Shown here one piece after another: positions 12,131 to 24,560 of a DNA stretch of 64,000 bases. The notes under the pieces are model-generated. The model was not told where the DNA came from. It ran no database searches and saw only the letters and a list, made by a program, of their open reading frames with translations. Source of the DNA: Zeugodacus cucurbitae (Eukaryota; Arthropoda; Insecta; Diptera; Tephritidae); assembly GCF_028554725.1 (NCBI RefSeq), contig NC_071667.1:8539501-8603500 (forward strand), read 5' to 3'. Each line of letters starts with the position of its first letter. Within the stretch, counting starts at the first letter, position 1. The translations under genes were made by a program, and so were the position numbers.

Positions 12131-15100
12131 ATTAAATTTTAAGCAAAACATACCGGTGCCATGCCCAAATCTCGACAAAAGATGTAGAATGTATGGCGGT
12201 CCCAACTCAATTCAGTTTTATAGAATACCGTTATATTAATAGCCGTGCGGTTTTATTATCGTATTTTTTATAAGTTCTAATTTTTAATCATTTCTAAATC
12301 CATTTCAGCCACTGCAGTCACAATAAAAACTAAAACTAACCCACATTACACATTTTCAACAACACAATGCCATCAATTTCACCTTTCCCAAATTGTACAT
12401 AACCTACAAACTATAAGCAAATTGCAGTGAATCTTGAAGTGGACCAACAGCAACTACAAAAAACAAAAACATCACAGCACTAACGGAGCCCTACTTTTAC
12501 TCGACTTATTATTTATGCCAACACTTTTCATTTGTGCGGTTCTTCTCCTGCTTCGCGCTCTCACCTACACGCTCTAACCAAAAATTTTCTGGACAAGTTT
12601 GACCCAATTCGCGTGAAAATGTTAGGTACTGCACGGTTTTGGACTAAACTGAAGGTCCGAAATGGTCACATATGTAAGTATGTATGTATGTGTGCACTAA
12701 AATTGTATTTCTACTTTTAGTGAATTTTGAAGATAACAGTATTGACCACAAAATATGGAGCAAAATGGAAAATTTATTTTTAGAGCAAAACGGATGAACA
12801 AGACCTTAAATTGTAATCACTTTTTGCGGTTTTCATTTTGCTGCATATTTTAATCAACACACACACCTACAAAGCGCGAGGAGACATGTGTGTATAAATA
12901 CATTTCGCACATCGGCCTAGTACCGTAAATAAAGCTGAGCTGCTGCAAATACTTCTTGACCTACTTCTCGTAACCATCATTTTCAATATACCAGCTGTCA
13001 GATACACACACACACGTACATAATATGAAGATATCTATATGCAAAAGCACTAGCGGCATATGATAATTTATGAGCGTATCTTTGTGTGTGCCTTCGTATA
13101 TTCATTGAAAGTCACCATTGCCGAATTTGAATTGCCGAAAAATATGCGTAAGTGAAGAAGCTGCTCTGCTGAAGTGTGCGCCTCGCCCCCTGGGCAATGA
13201 CATATCAACATACTTATGTACTTTCATATGCCTAAAAAACGCTCGTTGAATGTCGAATATGTCGCATATGTAATACGATTTTATATTATGCATACCCGTG
13301 CATGCATATATACAAATATAAATATGTATGTGATCCTATAGCGGCTTAAGTAGGACACAACACAATTATATTTTCAAGAGAAGATAAGGTGAACTCCTTC
13401 GTCAGTAAGCTCTCTTCTTTGATTTCCAGAGCTCAAATGAAAATTTTCAAAACACAAGTTATAGACTTCCAAAACTGTTTAGAGAGTTTGGAGATTTCTT
13501 AATCTTGAAAAATTCCGGCTTAGTTCAACCTAAGATTCTTTATGGGTAAAATCATAAAAAATATAATTTATAAAGATAAGATTTACAGTCATGTTCCAAG
13601 AATCCAAAATCATTATTATCAGCTTTAAAAACCACCATTAAGTTAGTTAAAGTTATGTGAGCTCAGTGTGATTGGATTGACAACAGTCGGTCGACATACA
13701 ACACTTCAACGTCTGAAAAATTCGGTAAACGAGGTTCGGATCTCGCAAGAACACCTATTCCAGTATTCCTAGTTCCAATTTGGCCAATGCACAATTGCTT
13801 CAACTAACCGATCAGTACGACATTTATATATGATTATTATCTCTATGGATCTTGTATCTGATATCGCGAGTATTTGTCGAACCCAGAAGATATCATATTT
13901 ATTCAATAACAAGACCTAAGATGGATTTCGATCCAGTATCGAGAAGTGAACAAGAAAGTTTTAAATCTCCATCGGAAGGTGAAAAGCTCTAAAGACACTA
14001 AGAGATGAGGCACCTCACGGGGTGGTGTTGGAAAGTTCGATCAATTAATGGCACACTACTTGAGAGCTTAAACTTTACTGACCCACTAACGAAGAGCCGC
14101 TTGACTAATCTTCAATGACTAAAAAATTTCCAAAAAAAAAAAAATAAATATTTTCGGATGGAAATGTTATTGCGAAAGCTTTCCAATTAAATTCAAAGCT
14201 TTGACTCTTATTTTGATCTTATTCCGCGCTAACTGGCTTTAAGAGGCACATTGGGCGAAACTCTCAAGCAACAATAACTCTATAACAAACATTTTCAACG
14301 ACACGAATGAGCAACAAAAACAGAACATGAAAACAATGCAAGAATAATAACAAAAACAAATAGCATATACCATAAAAGCCAAAGTGCAAGAACGCATCGT
14401 AAAACAACAGAAATTTGAAGTTCAAATCGCTTAATGCATAAAACAACGAACGAGCACAACAGAAAATATACATAAATACATATCGTACAACTGGTGGAAG
14501 AAGAAGACAACAAAGCAAACGGAGAGAAAAAATGGCGGAAAATAAATCAGCAACGAGAACATTGACTGCAACTACAAATAACAACAACTGCAGCAAGTGT
14601 TGGCAACAAGTGCAGCATTGCGCACCGAAATGCATGAAATAGTGTAAAAACAGCAACAACAATAATGCCGAGTAATGGCAACAAGCGCTAGAATTACAAA
14701 AACAACAAAAAATCTCAAGCGTGAGAAATGTCGAAAATAGTGCGAAGAATAGCACAAGAGTCTGCGGGCGGAAAACACTACGGCATCCATGCTATGTCAT
14801 AACAATTACAATAACAAAAACAAACAACAGCTAACTGGAATGCAAATTTCTCGAGGCAACAAACGCAAAATTTCAACGTTGCGTGGTAGTATTGAATGGC
14901 AGCGTTATGAATTTATACAAATATATGCATGTGTGTGTATAAGTAGGTGCAACAATAAAAACAATTGTAGTGCGCACAATGAGCTTATACATAAATAGAT
15001 GTTACCACAAAGGTCAAGCAAGTGCGATATTAAAAAAAAAATATATAAATAAATAATTAAAAATATTTGAATAAATGAATGAATTAAAAAACTAAAATAA
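12131..15100. other. Intergenic, no gene seen
   Basis: The 163-codon minus frame 14264-14755 is Leu/Cys/Phe-rich, antisense to CAA-rich sequence, and has no domain. Short TATG/TGTG microsatellites occur. No splice-supported exon. Confidence 0.5.
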
Positions 15101-16012
15101 ACAAGTAAGGAAGGGCTAAGTTCGGGTGTAGCCGAACATTTTATACTCTCGCAATTTGTTTATTTAACTTTATTTATATTATAAAATACACAATTTGGCC
15201 CACATATTCGTCATACATATTGTATAAAGTCCATTGAAAGTTGGAAACCATAATATTAGGTTAGAAGCACCGAGGTCCTCGTGTTCGATATATGGGGCCT
15301 TAAAAACCTATGGTCCGATTTCGGTGGTTTTTAGAATAGGGCTGCCACACTATAAACATAGTATTTGTGCAAAGTTCTGCACCGATATCTTCACTAGTGC
15401 TTACTTTATATATTGTAAAGTAAACGATTCAGATCGTCTTCTAAGTTCTGGTATATAGGAAGTAGGCGTGGTTGTGAAGCTATTTGGCCTATTTTCACAA
15501 CATATCATTGGGATGTAAGGGAACTATTACAAACCAAGTTTCATTGAAATCGGTCGAGTAGTTCCTGAGATATGGTTTTTGACCCATAAGTGGGCGACGC
15601 CACCCCCATTTTCCATTTTGTAAAAAAATATGAGTGCAGCTTTCATCTGCCATTTCTTATGTGAAATTTAGTGTTTGGCACTTTATGTGTTTTCGGTTTT
15701 CGCCATTTTGTGGGCGTGGCAGTGATCCGATTTTGCTTATTTTCGAAAGCAACCTTCCTATGGTGCCAAGGAACACGTGTTCCAAGTTTCATCAAGATAT
15801 CTTAATTTTTACTCAAGTTACAGCTTGCACAGACGGACGGACGGACGGACGGACGGACAGACAGACATTCGGACTTGAACTCCACCCTTCACCCTGATCA
15901 CTTTGGTATATATAACCCTATATCTAACTCGTTTAGTTTTGGGTGTTACAAACAACCGTTATGTGAACAAAACTATAATACTCTCTTTAGCAACTTTGTT
16001 GCGAGAGTATAA
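15101..16012 (-). mobile_element. HINE/DINE-1-like element, copy 2
   Basis: Opposite orientation to copy 1. It begins ACAAGTAAGGAAGGGCTAAG, with hairpin TTCGGGTGTAGCCGAA and sub-terminal TTATACTCTCGCAA, and ends TTGCGAGAGTATAA. The GGAC/GTCY tract is at about 15831-15866. It is 912 bp, lacking a central block that copies 1, 3 and 4 carry. Confidence 0.8.
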
Positions 16013-16480
16013 AAATTATAATTAATATAAAATTAATAATTAATTCAAAATAATAATAATATTCAATTAAAAAAGTTATTTAAAATTAACTTATTAAATA
16101 AAAAAAAATAAAAAAAAAATAATTAAACAAAAAAATTTAAAAAAAAATCTTCTTATGAAATATTAAAAAAATTATTGATGGAAAGAGTTTGTTAAGAAGG
16201 AATTAAAATTATGTAAACTCAAAACAACTCAAATTGAAAACAAAATAAAAAAATTAACTTAAATAATATAAAATTAAATTAAATTAAATAAGATAAAGTA
16301 TATAACGTTTTTTTTTTAAATAAAAAATAAGATTTTGAAAATCAAAAAAAAAAAATAATAATAATAATTAGAATTAAATATTATATTCTAATAAAAATAT
16401 TTGTAGGTAAGTATTTGTGGGTATACAAATATATTTGTTTATAAAAAATTGAATGCAAATAAAAGCAACCGAATTTTTAT
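16013..16480. other. AT-rich low-complexity block
   Basis: Almost pure A/T with TAAA and AATT runs. No coding potential. Confidence 0.7.
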
Positions 16481-16666
16481 TTTTTTATTATTTTTTATAG
16501 AAACAAACATACAATTTTATACGCACCCATACAACCATGCAAACAAGTGCACAAACTCGGTTGAACGCATGGAGTACCGCGAGCAATTAGCGCAATTGAC
16601 CCACATCCATGGCGATGAGCGAGCACCGCAGCAGCAGCAGCGCACCAGTATAAGTCAGTTGTTGGC

Positions 16667-16700
<34 letters not shown>

Positions 16701-18949
16701 TGCAATTGCAACAAGCGTAAAGTCACTGGCAGCAGCGGCAACGGCAATATAAAAATTGGATGTCACGACGCGCTCGCATTGAAGGTAAATATCAGCAACA
16801 CCAACAACAACAACAGAAGCAGCAGCGATTTTTTCATAGCATCGAACAACAAAAAATAATGAAATAAAAACAAAAACACAAACAAGTAGACACATCGTCA
16901 TCAAAGCAGCGTCAGCATTAAAATGGTGTCAATAGCAGCAGCGACAGTGGCAGCGAGCGATACCTAGAAGCTTTACATTGAGATTGTAGGCAATACAGCT
17001 GCTGCCACCGCTGCATCATCTCGAAACAAATTGAAACAAAGCAAAACAGCAAAAGCAAGCAAGGAAAACATTTTTTTTTTGTTTCTTCGAGTCAAAAATG
17101 CATTGATATTTGTTGGTTTGAAAGTTGTCGCTGCAATCAGCAGCAGCAGTTGTTTTTGTTTTTTTTTTATTATAGTTTTGTTGTTGTTGTTGCTGCTGTT
17201 GGAGCTGCTGACCATCGGCAACACTTGTAGTGGTAGCAGTCGCGCAATAAAACCAAGAACTCACAGTAACATAAAATTGATTTACGACGTAGACCAGCGT
17301 TGCCACTTATGTAAAATTTGATGAAGATAGTTGAATTAATGTATTTTTTAGTTTTCAAATTTGAATATTTTTAGTTAAAATTTTATGAATTTTTGGTATT
17401 TTTGAGAATTAAAAATCATATTATGTGAATTGATAGAACAAATATAATAACAAGGCAACCGTGTTTTAATAAAATTTAATTTGTGAGTAAGGTAGAATAT
17501 CAAAAAATAATTTCTCACGATTTTCGAAGTGATTACTGAGAAATAGTTTATACATTTTTTTAGGTTATGTTTTGCATTTTCTGGGTAAAAATTTTGAGAA
17601 AGAAAAATTGTAGAAAATGTAGCATACAATTAGGTTATTGGTAAATTTTTTGATTGAACATAAGATTAAATATAGAAGAAGAATACCTTTAGTAGTTGAA
17701 CAATATTAAAATTATTTTAAAAACCGTTTCCAAATATTTTGCCATACAATCCCAAGAATTCAGGAACTCGTTTTCTATTTCAGCGCACAAATTTTCTGAT
17801 ATTCAAAGTAATTTGGTAGTAATGTATTTCGATTGGCTTTAAAAAGAGTAGCTTATTTTGCGAGTACTTACTTACAAAGACGCTCTTGAAATCATGCTGA
17901 AGAATGGCAAAATGCAAACTATATTTTCTGTGCTACAGAAACTGTGTTTTTAGTACATACCTGTAAAGAAAATTAAAATTATACATAAATAAATTTTTTT
18001 TAATAATTTTTAGATTTTTTATAAAGTATTGTTATTGTATTAAAAGTAATAACTATTATAAAAATACACTCTTTTAAGTTTTTTATTAAGTACTTATTTC
18101 AATTTTATTATTTTTTGTCTTTTAACAAGATATACGAATGATATAAAACACGTTGCCTACATTTGTGCGCCATGATAAAAATAACTTGTAAATAAAGGAG
18201 GGACAATTAAAAAACGACGCTCTTTCTCTGTCTTGCTCTGAAAAGAATTCCGAGCGTTTTGAAATATAATTTATGTAATTCAATTCTTTCGACAATTTTC
18301 ATGATAAAATATATGAACTTGTCGAGAGGATAAATAAAAATGTTATTTAAAACATTAAAGCAAATGCAACTCTGCATCACGTCAAAGACTACATGTGTGT
18401 AATGAAGCACTCAAGTGAGTAAATCATATTGCGATTACGGTAAATGAAGTCAACGAAGCCGATACAACTGACTTTGACTATAACGGCAATGATGATAACG
18501 AAGTTTAACACGAGGGTACAGGATGGTATCGTAACGCCGTCGACACACAGTGAATGCAAATTAGAACGATGAAGATGAGCGATGATGATGATGACGTTGT
18601 TGACATTAATAAATGTTGATAATTACATGAAAAGAACATAAAATGCAGAGCAACTACCGAACAAATGAAAAAAAATATATAAAAAGAAAAAACTACAGAG
18701 GCCGACAAATTAACAACAACTAGGCAATATCAAAGGCACGTTGGCGCGCAAACTAGGCGCAGGTGCATGGATAAGCAAAGCAGCAAAAACTCTAACAACT
18801 ACCACAACAACAACAACCAAAGCGCAAGCTGAAAGCAATGAATTGAATGACTTTTCCAAGCATTCAACATTGAAATGGGCCAAGAGCATCCAGCCTACCA
18901 ACCAACCAACCACACCAAGCAAGTAAGCAGTAAGTATTCAAGCTGGTTA
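16481..18949. other. Intergenic with CAA/CAG repeats, no gene seen
   Basis: An AAC microsatellite lies at about 16667-16700 and CAG/GTT-rich tracts near 16630 and 17140-17210. These give poly-Thr, Gln or Leu frames (such as 16449-16859 +) that are simple-repeat translations. A small CAA cluster sits near 18790. Nothing recognisable. Confidence 0.5.
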
Positions 18950-20350
18950 CCAACCTACCAGCCGACGAGTAGCAAATAGCGCTTGGTAGAGCTCGCGCAA
19001 GGTCGTTCCCCCAGTGCCTTTACCCGCTCGCAGCGTACAAAAGCTAATGAGATCGCAGTTACGGAAGGCGGAAAAGGAGATTGAGGTGATGGCAGCGCGC
19101 CGAGTGGCAGTCGTTGTGGCGTATTGAAGCATGGAGGACACGCACTCATACTTGTAGGTGTGTAGGTTGAGCGGTGTGCGCGCATATTGAATTTGGGGCA
19201 ACGTCGAGTGATGAGGCAACCAACAGGCCGTAGGCCTACAACAACAAACAAACAGAGTCACAACGCAAGTAGTCGTCGTAACGTAGTAGTGGTCGAGTTG
19301 AGCGCCTAGCGCATTAAAGAAGGGCGCTTTGCACCTTGGCGGTGCGCGGCGGCGGCTGCGGCGTCGCCTTTAACCCAGAAATGTGTGAAAAATAAATACG
19401 CACAAATTCATATTTTTCCTTGTGCGCTTTACTTTGTTGTTGCCACGCACAGCACAACGCAATGCAAGGCAACACAATAAAGCAAACACACAAACAAAAC
19501 AGCAAGTACGCGCTTATGCATACAGCGGCGCGCACACACAACGCCGTGCATTAACGCCTAGGCGGCGCAGACAGCTAACGAGCGAGCAGCGCGCAAGCAT
19601 GTAAATGTGTAAAATTTACACGATAAATGAGAAATGAGGTTACCTACTTTTGAAGAAGGTCAAAACGACCCAAAACAATTGAACGTACGAGTGAACAAAC
19701 GAACCAACAAGATTGTTGCGAGCTGCAAACGAACAAACGAGTACGCGGAGACGCGCGCCGAGTTGGTCGCGCTCAGACTAAACTCATTTGTACGTTGCGG
19801 CGCGCTGAATTGAGTGAGTGATTGAGCGCGAGCACGCGCTCTGCCCGCAATGACGGCGCCGCTGGCAAAATTACATGCCGGCAAGCGTATGCCGCGCGGT
19901 CAAACATTCAAACATGCGCGCGCTCAAAGAATTTCTGCGTTGGCGCAACGCTGTTGTGGCCGCATCGTTAACATTTGCGTTGAGTGCGAATGACTACGCA
20001 TAAAAGACGCCAAAGCCAATGAGTTAATGTGCACGCTAAAACGGGTGAGCGCCTTATGTTTGTATGTATGTATGTAAGTGCGCGGGTGGCAATTAAAAAC
20101 ATAAATTTTGAGATTGACTTACATATGTATTCGATGGTATTGTTTGCCAGCTGGCCGCATGTGAGTATGTAATATAAACTTTTTGTTGTTGTTATTTTAT
20201 GTTGCTGTTGTTGTTGGCTGATTGACGGTCAGAAACTGTCAAACACTTAAAATGATGAACTATGCGCACGCCTTTGATGGCCGCGCGGCGTTGGATGATG
20301 ACGCGCGCTTTGTGCACAGTGGGCCGAGAAACTTAGGGTCATAAATAGTT
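18950..20350. promoter_or_regulatory. CpG-rich island, possible promoter or first exon
   Basis: Visibly richer in GCGC and CG than the flanking AT-rich DNA. It carries several start-site and donor-like sequences: a TATA-like CATAAAAG near 19999 followed by GGGTGAGC near 20043 on the plus strand; on the minus strand TTTAGTCTGAG near 19780 followed by CAAA-rich leader-like sequence. No coding frame is convincing. The strand and the gene served are unknown. Confidence 0.3.
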
Positions 20351-20467
20351 TTAGTTGTATAAAAGGTCGGAATGTTGAAAATTATTTGAGGTTACAGCAA
20401 AACCCAGACCAATTTACTTGAACTATTAGTTTCAGCTCAGCCTTAAATTATATTAGGTTATGTTAGA

Positions 20468-20758
20468 TTAGTCTAGTAGGCCAATAAGCCACACAGACCA
20501 GTTTTGGTCCTTTGCGCTACCAGATGGAGTGCTGTCTTTCTTAAGGAATCCCGCGCTTGACTCGAATTTTAGATGATTCTGTGGTTTTACTAACAATACC
20601 TCTTCCAGATTCTCGTATTGGGAGGCCCCAAAATGCTGGAGTCGTTGCCTTGACAATGCAGGATAAGCGGAATATATTGTTTCTCTTATACTTTTCTCTT
20701 GACATTTTCTGTGCGTATGCGCCGCCACCAGGTAGTGGCCAATGACAATTTCTACCAA
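20468..20758 (-). mobile_element. Jockey-type LINE 3' terminal fragment
   Basis: A 96-codon minus frame contains VIGHYLVAAHTHR, then CQEK, then YPALSRQRLQHFG, then LEEVLLV and SAGFL. This order (TGH..L..H..R, Cys knuckle, CPALSR.R...LG, SGWF/L) is the recognisable C-terminal end of Jockey-clade ORF2 proteins. About 20 residues of the Cys/His knuckle look collapsed. It is a 5'-truncated remnant. Confidence 0.6.
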
Positions 20759-21929
20759 TTATATTAATTTTGATCTTGAAGGCATAGGTTTAGAAATTTA
20801 TTTCACAATTAGGCAATCAATTAAGATAATGCGAATTTGTTACAAATTCCACTTAATTCATCTTAAAACTTAAGCTTTCGGTTCTTTCTGAGCTTAAACA
20901 AATCGTATATTTTCTTCTACGAAATTACCTTGTGAGAAACGATTTAGAATTGAGCTTTGGAGAAATAGTGGCTTAAGGGTCAGTAGTTTACTTTTAACTC
21001 ACATTTGTACCTTTTCGTTTGAGAACAAGAGTCCGAGAGACCACTAACGTAATTGAAAAAAAAAATAAATAAAATTCCCCACAATTTATACAGAACTCAC
21101 CCACTGTAGCACACTTTGGGCGTTAGCGTTTGCCTCAGCGAGTTCAGGTCAACTTGATTGTACTAGCGCTGATGGAATGTGGCCAAATGAAACAAAAAAA
21201 AAACAATAACAACAACAATCATTCATGTCAAATCGTATAACACCAACGCAAAACCAACAACAAAAGCTTTCAAAGCAGTAACAACAAACAACTGAGGCCA
21301 ATGCTACCGACAGCTACGAAAGCACATGGTTACACACACACAAACCAATATACAGAAGTGTGTGTGAGTTAGTGTATACAAATTAGATGTGTGTAGAACG
21401 GCGCTTTGACTTTTCCTGTTGCCACTGGCGTTTCGCCGCAGCTGCTGCTGCTGCTACTAACGTCGCCGGCGTCGCTTGTTCGTTCGTGTTGTTGGCACTG
21501 CCAGCATTCGTGTAGCGACTATGTGGTGTTGTTGTTGCAGCAGTTGCTTTTGTTTGTAGTCATTACAATTTTTGGAGGTGGCGGCCCTGTAGAATATTTT
21601 TCGTATGGCCCTGTACGACTTAAAAAGCAAGGCAATAACCAAAAAACCAAAATAAAAAACTTTTAATAATAAATAAATAATGTAAATGGCACACAATTTG
21701 TAATAAGAAGTAATCTGTGCGACGCTTTGAAGAGCACTTTGTATTCAATGGCGGCTAATTCGTACAAATGCGGATCAATGTTGCAGTAGCAGGGCGTCTA
21801 ATTGAGGTGGTTTATATAAAAAATAGAACAAAGAAATTTGAAAATTATGTTTTTTGTGTTCTAATAAATTTAAGAAAATTACCTTAGATCTCAAAAACCC
21901 TCAAGAATATGCCCAGACGCTCTTAAATA
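20759..21929. other. Intergenic, no gene seen
   Basis: AT-rich with AAC and CTG patches near 21200 and 21440. The CTG/CGG-rich frame at 21406-21666 has no recognisable domain. Confidence 0.5.
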
Positions 21930-22786
21930 AAAGGTTTTTCAAAAGGGACGCTTCAAAAGTAGACCGATAGAGACAGCAAAGGAAGACATACTTTTCCCGT
22001 TCTTTTGACATTTCTCTCCAGTAAGGGTTGCTATTTTATCATAGAAAGATATACGATCCAACAACGAGTCGAAATTATTAAAATTTACTACCGAAATTAC
22101 GAGTCAGTGGCCTCAACTTTAAGAGCGCTACGACCAACGTAACGAGGCAGCTCATTTCTGAATGGCTTCCTCAATACGCGTTATTGGTCAAGCAGCAATC
22201 CACACGTACTCTATGAGTCACCCTTGCATCACGAAAAAACTACGGTTTGGTGCGATTTATGGGCCGACGGCGATATTGGACCGTACTTCTACCGTGATGA
22301 TCAAGACCGCCACGTTACTGTGAATGGGAATTGCTACCTCTCAATGGTAACCGAGTATTTTTGTATTTTTGGCCCAAATTGTATGATATGGACTTGGACA
22401 ATATGTGGATCCAACAGGACGGCGACACAAGCAGCGAATGTCACAATCGATTTATTGACAACTAAGTTAGTTGAACGTGTTATCTCACGTAATGGCCGAG
22501 TCAATTGGCCGCCTCGGTCGTGCGAGTTGGCGCCGTTAGACTAGTTCCTACGGGGCTACGTCAAGTCTATGGTCTATGCCAACAAGCTGATGAACTTTGT
22601 ACGAATATCGAACGTGAAATTGCAGCAGTATCGACTGATTTATGCTGGAAAACCGCTGAAAATTGGGTTCAGCGTCATTCGTGCCCATGGTGGCCATGCT
22701 AAAGAAATCGGGTTTCATTATGTATAGCATCGGATGTACTTTCACAGGAATAAAGAACTTTTTAACGTTTTAATTGAAAACCCCTT
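21930..22786 (+). mobile_element. DD41D mariner relic, family A copy 2
   Basis: Both ends are present: AAGGTTTTTCAAAAGGG at the left and TTGAAAACCCCTT at the right, with TA beside each. It contains VWCDLWADGDIGPYFYRDDQ (from about 22248) and QQDG (about 22411), then RSCELAPLD followed immediately by a stop. A frameshift follows QQDG. At 857 bp it lacks about 350 bp of the N-terminal gene compared with the copy at 47564. Dead, but both termini are retained. Confidence 0.85.
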
Positions 22787-24000
22787 TAGTAGAGGAATGC
22801 TCTCATTATCAAAAAAGCTAACAAATATCAGCAACTAGTATATATCATAATCCCCTTCAACTACTAAATGGTTCTAAAATGTGAGCTTCCACTGTACTTT
22901 TTAATATAATTTGCCTTTCAAGCCAATTCACCTGCACTTTTCAGATCCTATAGGTTCGTTGAGTTATTATTTTAGCCCTGTATATACCACTTAAGTATAT
23001 GTATGGATTATCTTAGTTTTCTCTATAACCATTTAAAACGTGCGAATTTACCACATCTCCATTTTGTGGTTCTTTTCGTATGCGCCAATGTGACATTGCA
23101 CGAGACTTCAACTCCGATGAAGGTTCGACGCATTTGTTGCCTATTACTTGTAGGCCGTCGCCTCTTTTGTAGCGCGTTTTGCTTTTTTGACTTATGTTTT
23201 AAACTTTTCCGTACGCTTGAGAATTACATTGAACTCGAGACTGAAGTGTTAATTTTTGAATGTTAATCAAACAACGGAGGCTGTTTTAAGACACTACAAC
23301 AATGCGCTCATATGAATTAGAAAATTTTAAATGAATTTACCTTGTAAGCCATTTCAGGGTTAATCTTTTAACCCTTGGTTGAAAACGTTGCTGAGCCGAT
23401 TTCTAAGTTCAAATGTATGTTTGACGTTGTGTGTGCGTGTGTGCGTGTGAGTATTTTTGTTTTCATTGACAATGGCAGTGAACGAAGCTTGACTTAGCTG
23501 CTAACTATATTTTTAGTCAGCAACAACAATTAGTCGCTAATTTGCTTTGAAATGCATAGTTCTGTTATTTTTAGTTTCGCATTTTTTTATCGTTTTCATT
23601 ATTTTTGTCACCAGTCTGTTAGTAAATGTGGAAGCAAGCGTTCGATTTTTGTTGTTGTCGGCCGTTTTTTGTCCCTCTCACTTCACTCACTTGTACGTCA
23701 CATGCGTCACAAGCTTACAGCTGTGACATGTGCGCGCACGCGTGCCTTCGCTAACAACAACAACAACATAAAGTAGTATTTTTTTATTTTTCATGTTACC
23801 TTATTAATTGTTTGTGCACAGCTGGTTGAGAAGCCATGTGCGGTTAGGTGAATGACAATAAAACATAATTATATGCCTTTAAAAGACAATAAATAACAAC
23901 AACAAAATAACATTACAACCGCTTAATATCGATAATGGTTACAGTTCATGCAGCTTTCAGTAGTTTTAATGTAATTAATATAATTTAATTTTGTATCATG
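22787..24000. other. Intergenic, no gene seen
   Basis: GT-rich microsatellite near 23428 and a CAA run near 23752. Chance frames only. Confidence 0.5.
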
Positions 24001-24560
24001 AAAATTTATTAGTTTTATTAAAATTTAATTGGAATTTAAAAATACAAAACTAATTAAATATATAATAATAAAAAAAATCAAAAAAATTAAATAAATAATA
24101 TAGAAATTATTAATTTAAAAAAATAAAAATTACTAATTAAAAAAAATTATAATAAAAAATTCAAAAATTAATTAAAACAAAAATAAAGCATATTATTAAA
24201 TAATAAAAAAATATATAAATTAAATTAAAAAATATACCAAAAAATTTTAAAAAGTGAAAAATAAACAAAATTCTCTTTCGCTTAAAAATATGTATTTAAA
24301 ACAATATTTTAAAAATTAGAAAAATATAATTATGAGTATAAAATTACTAATTTTATTTAAATTTTTTTTATTTATGAACATCATATTTAATATAACTTTT
24401 ATACATTTATTTAAAATTTACTTAGTTATTAAAAAAATATTTTTAATAAAAGACAATTTTTTTTTTTTAAAATACCGGAAAGGAAATATATTTTGGTGAA
24501 TATTTATAATTTAACTTCTTTTCGAAAATAAGTACCTCTTTATTATATAAAAACAGAAAT
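24001..24560. other. AT-rich low-complexity block
   Basis: Nearly pure A/T, similar to 16013-16480 and 42000-42260. No coding potential. Confidence 0.7.

Noticed and set aside
14264..14755. 163-codon minus-strand frame
   Set aside because: Same repeat-antisense composition (LLLLF, CCC); no recognisable family.
16449..16859. 136-codon plus frame with Gln, Thr and Asn runs
   Set aside because: Translation of an AAC/CAG microsatellite; all three frames are similarly open.
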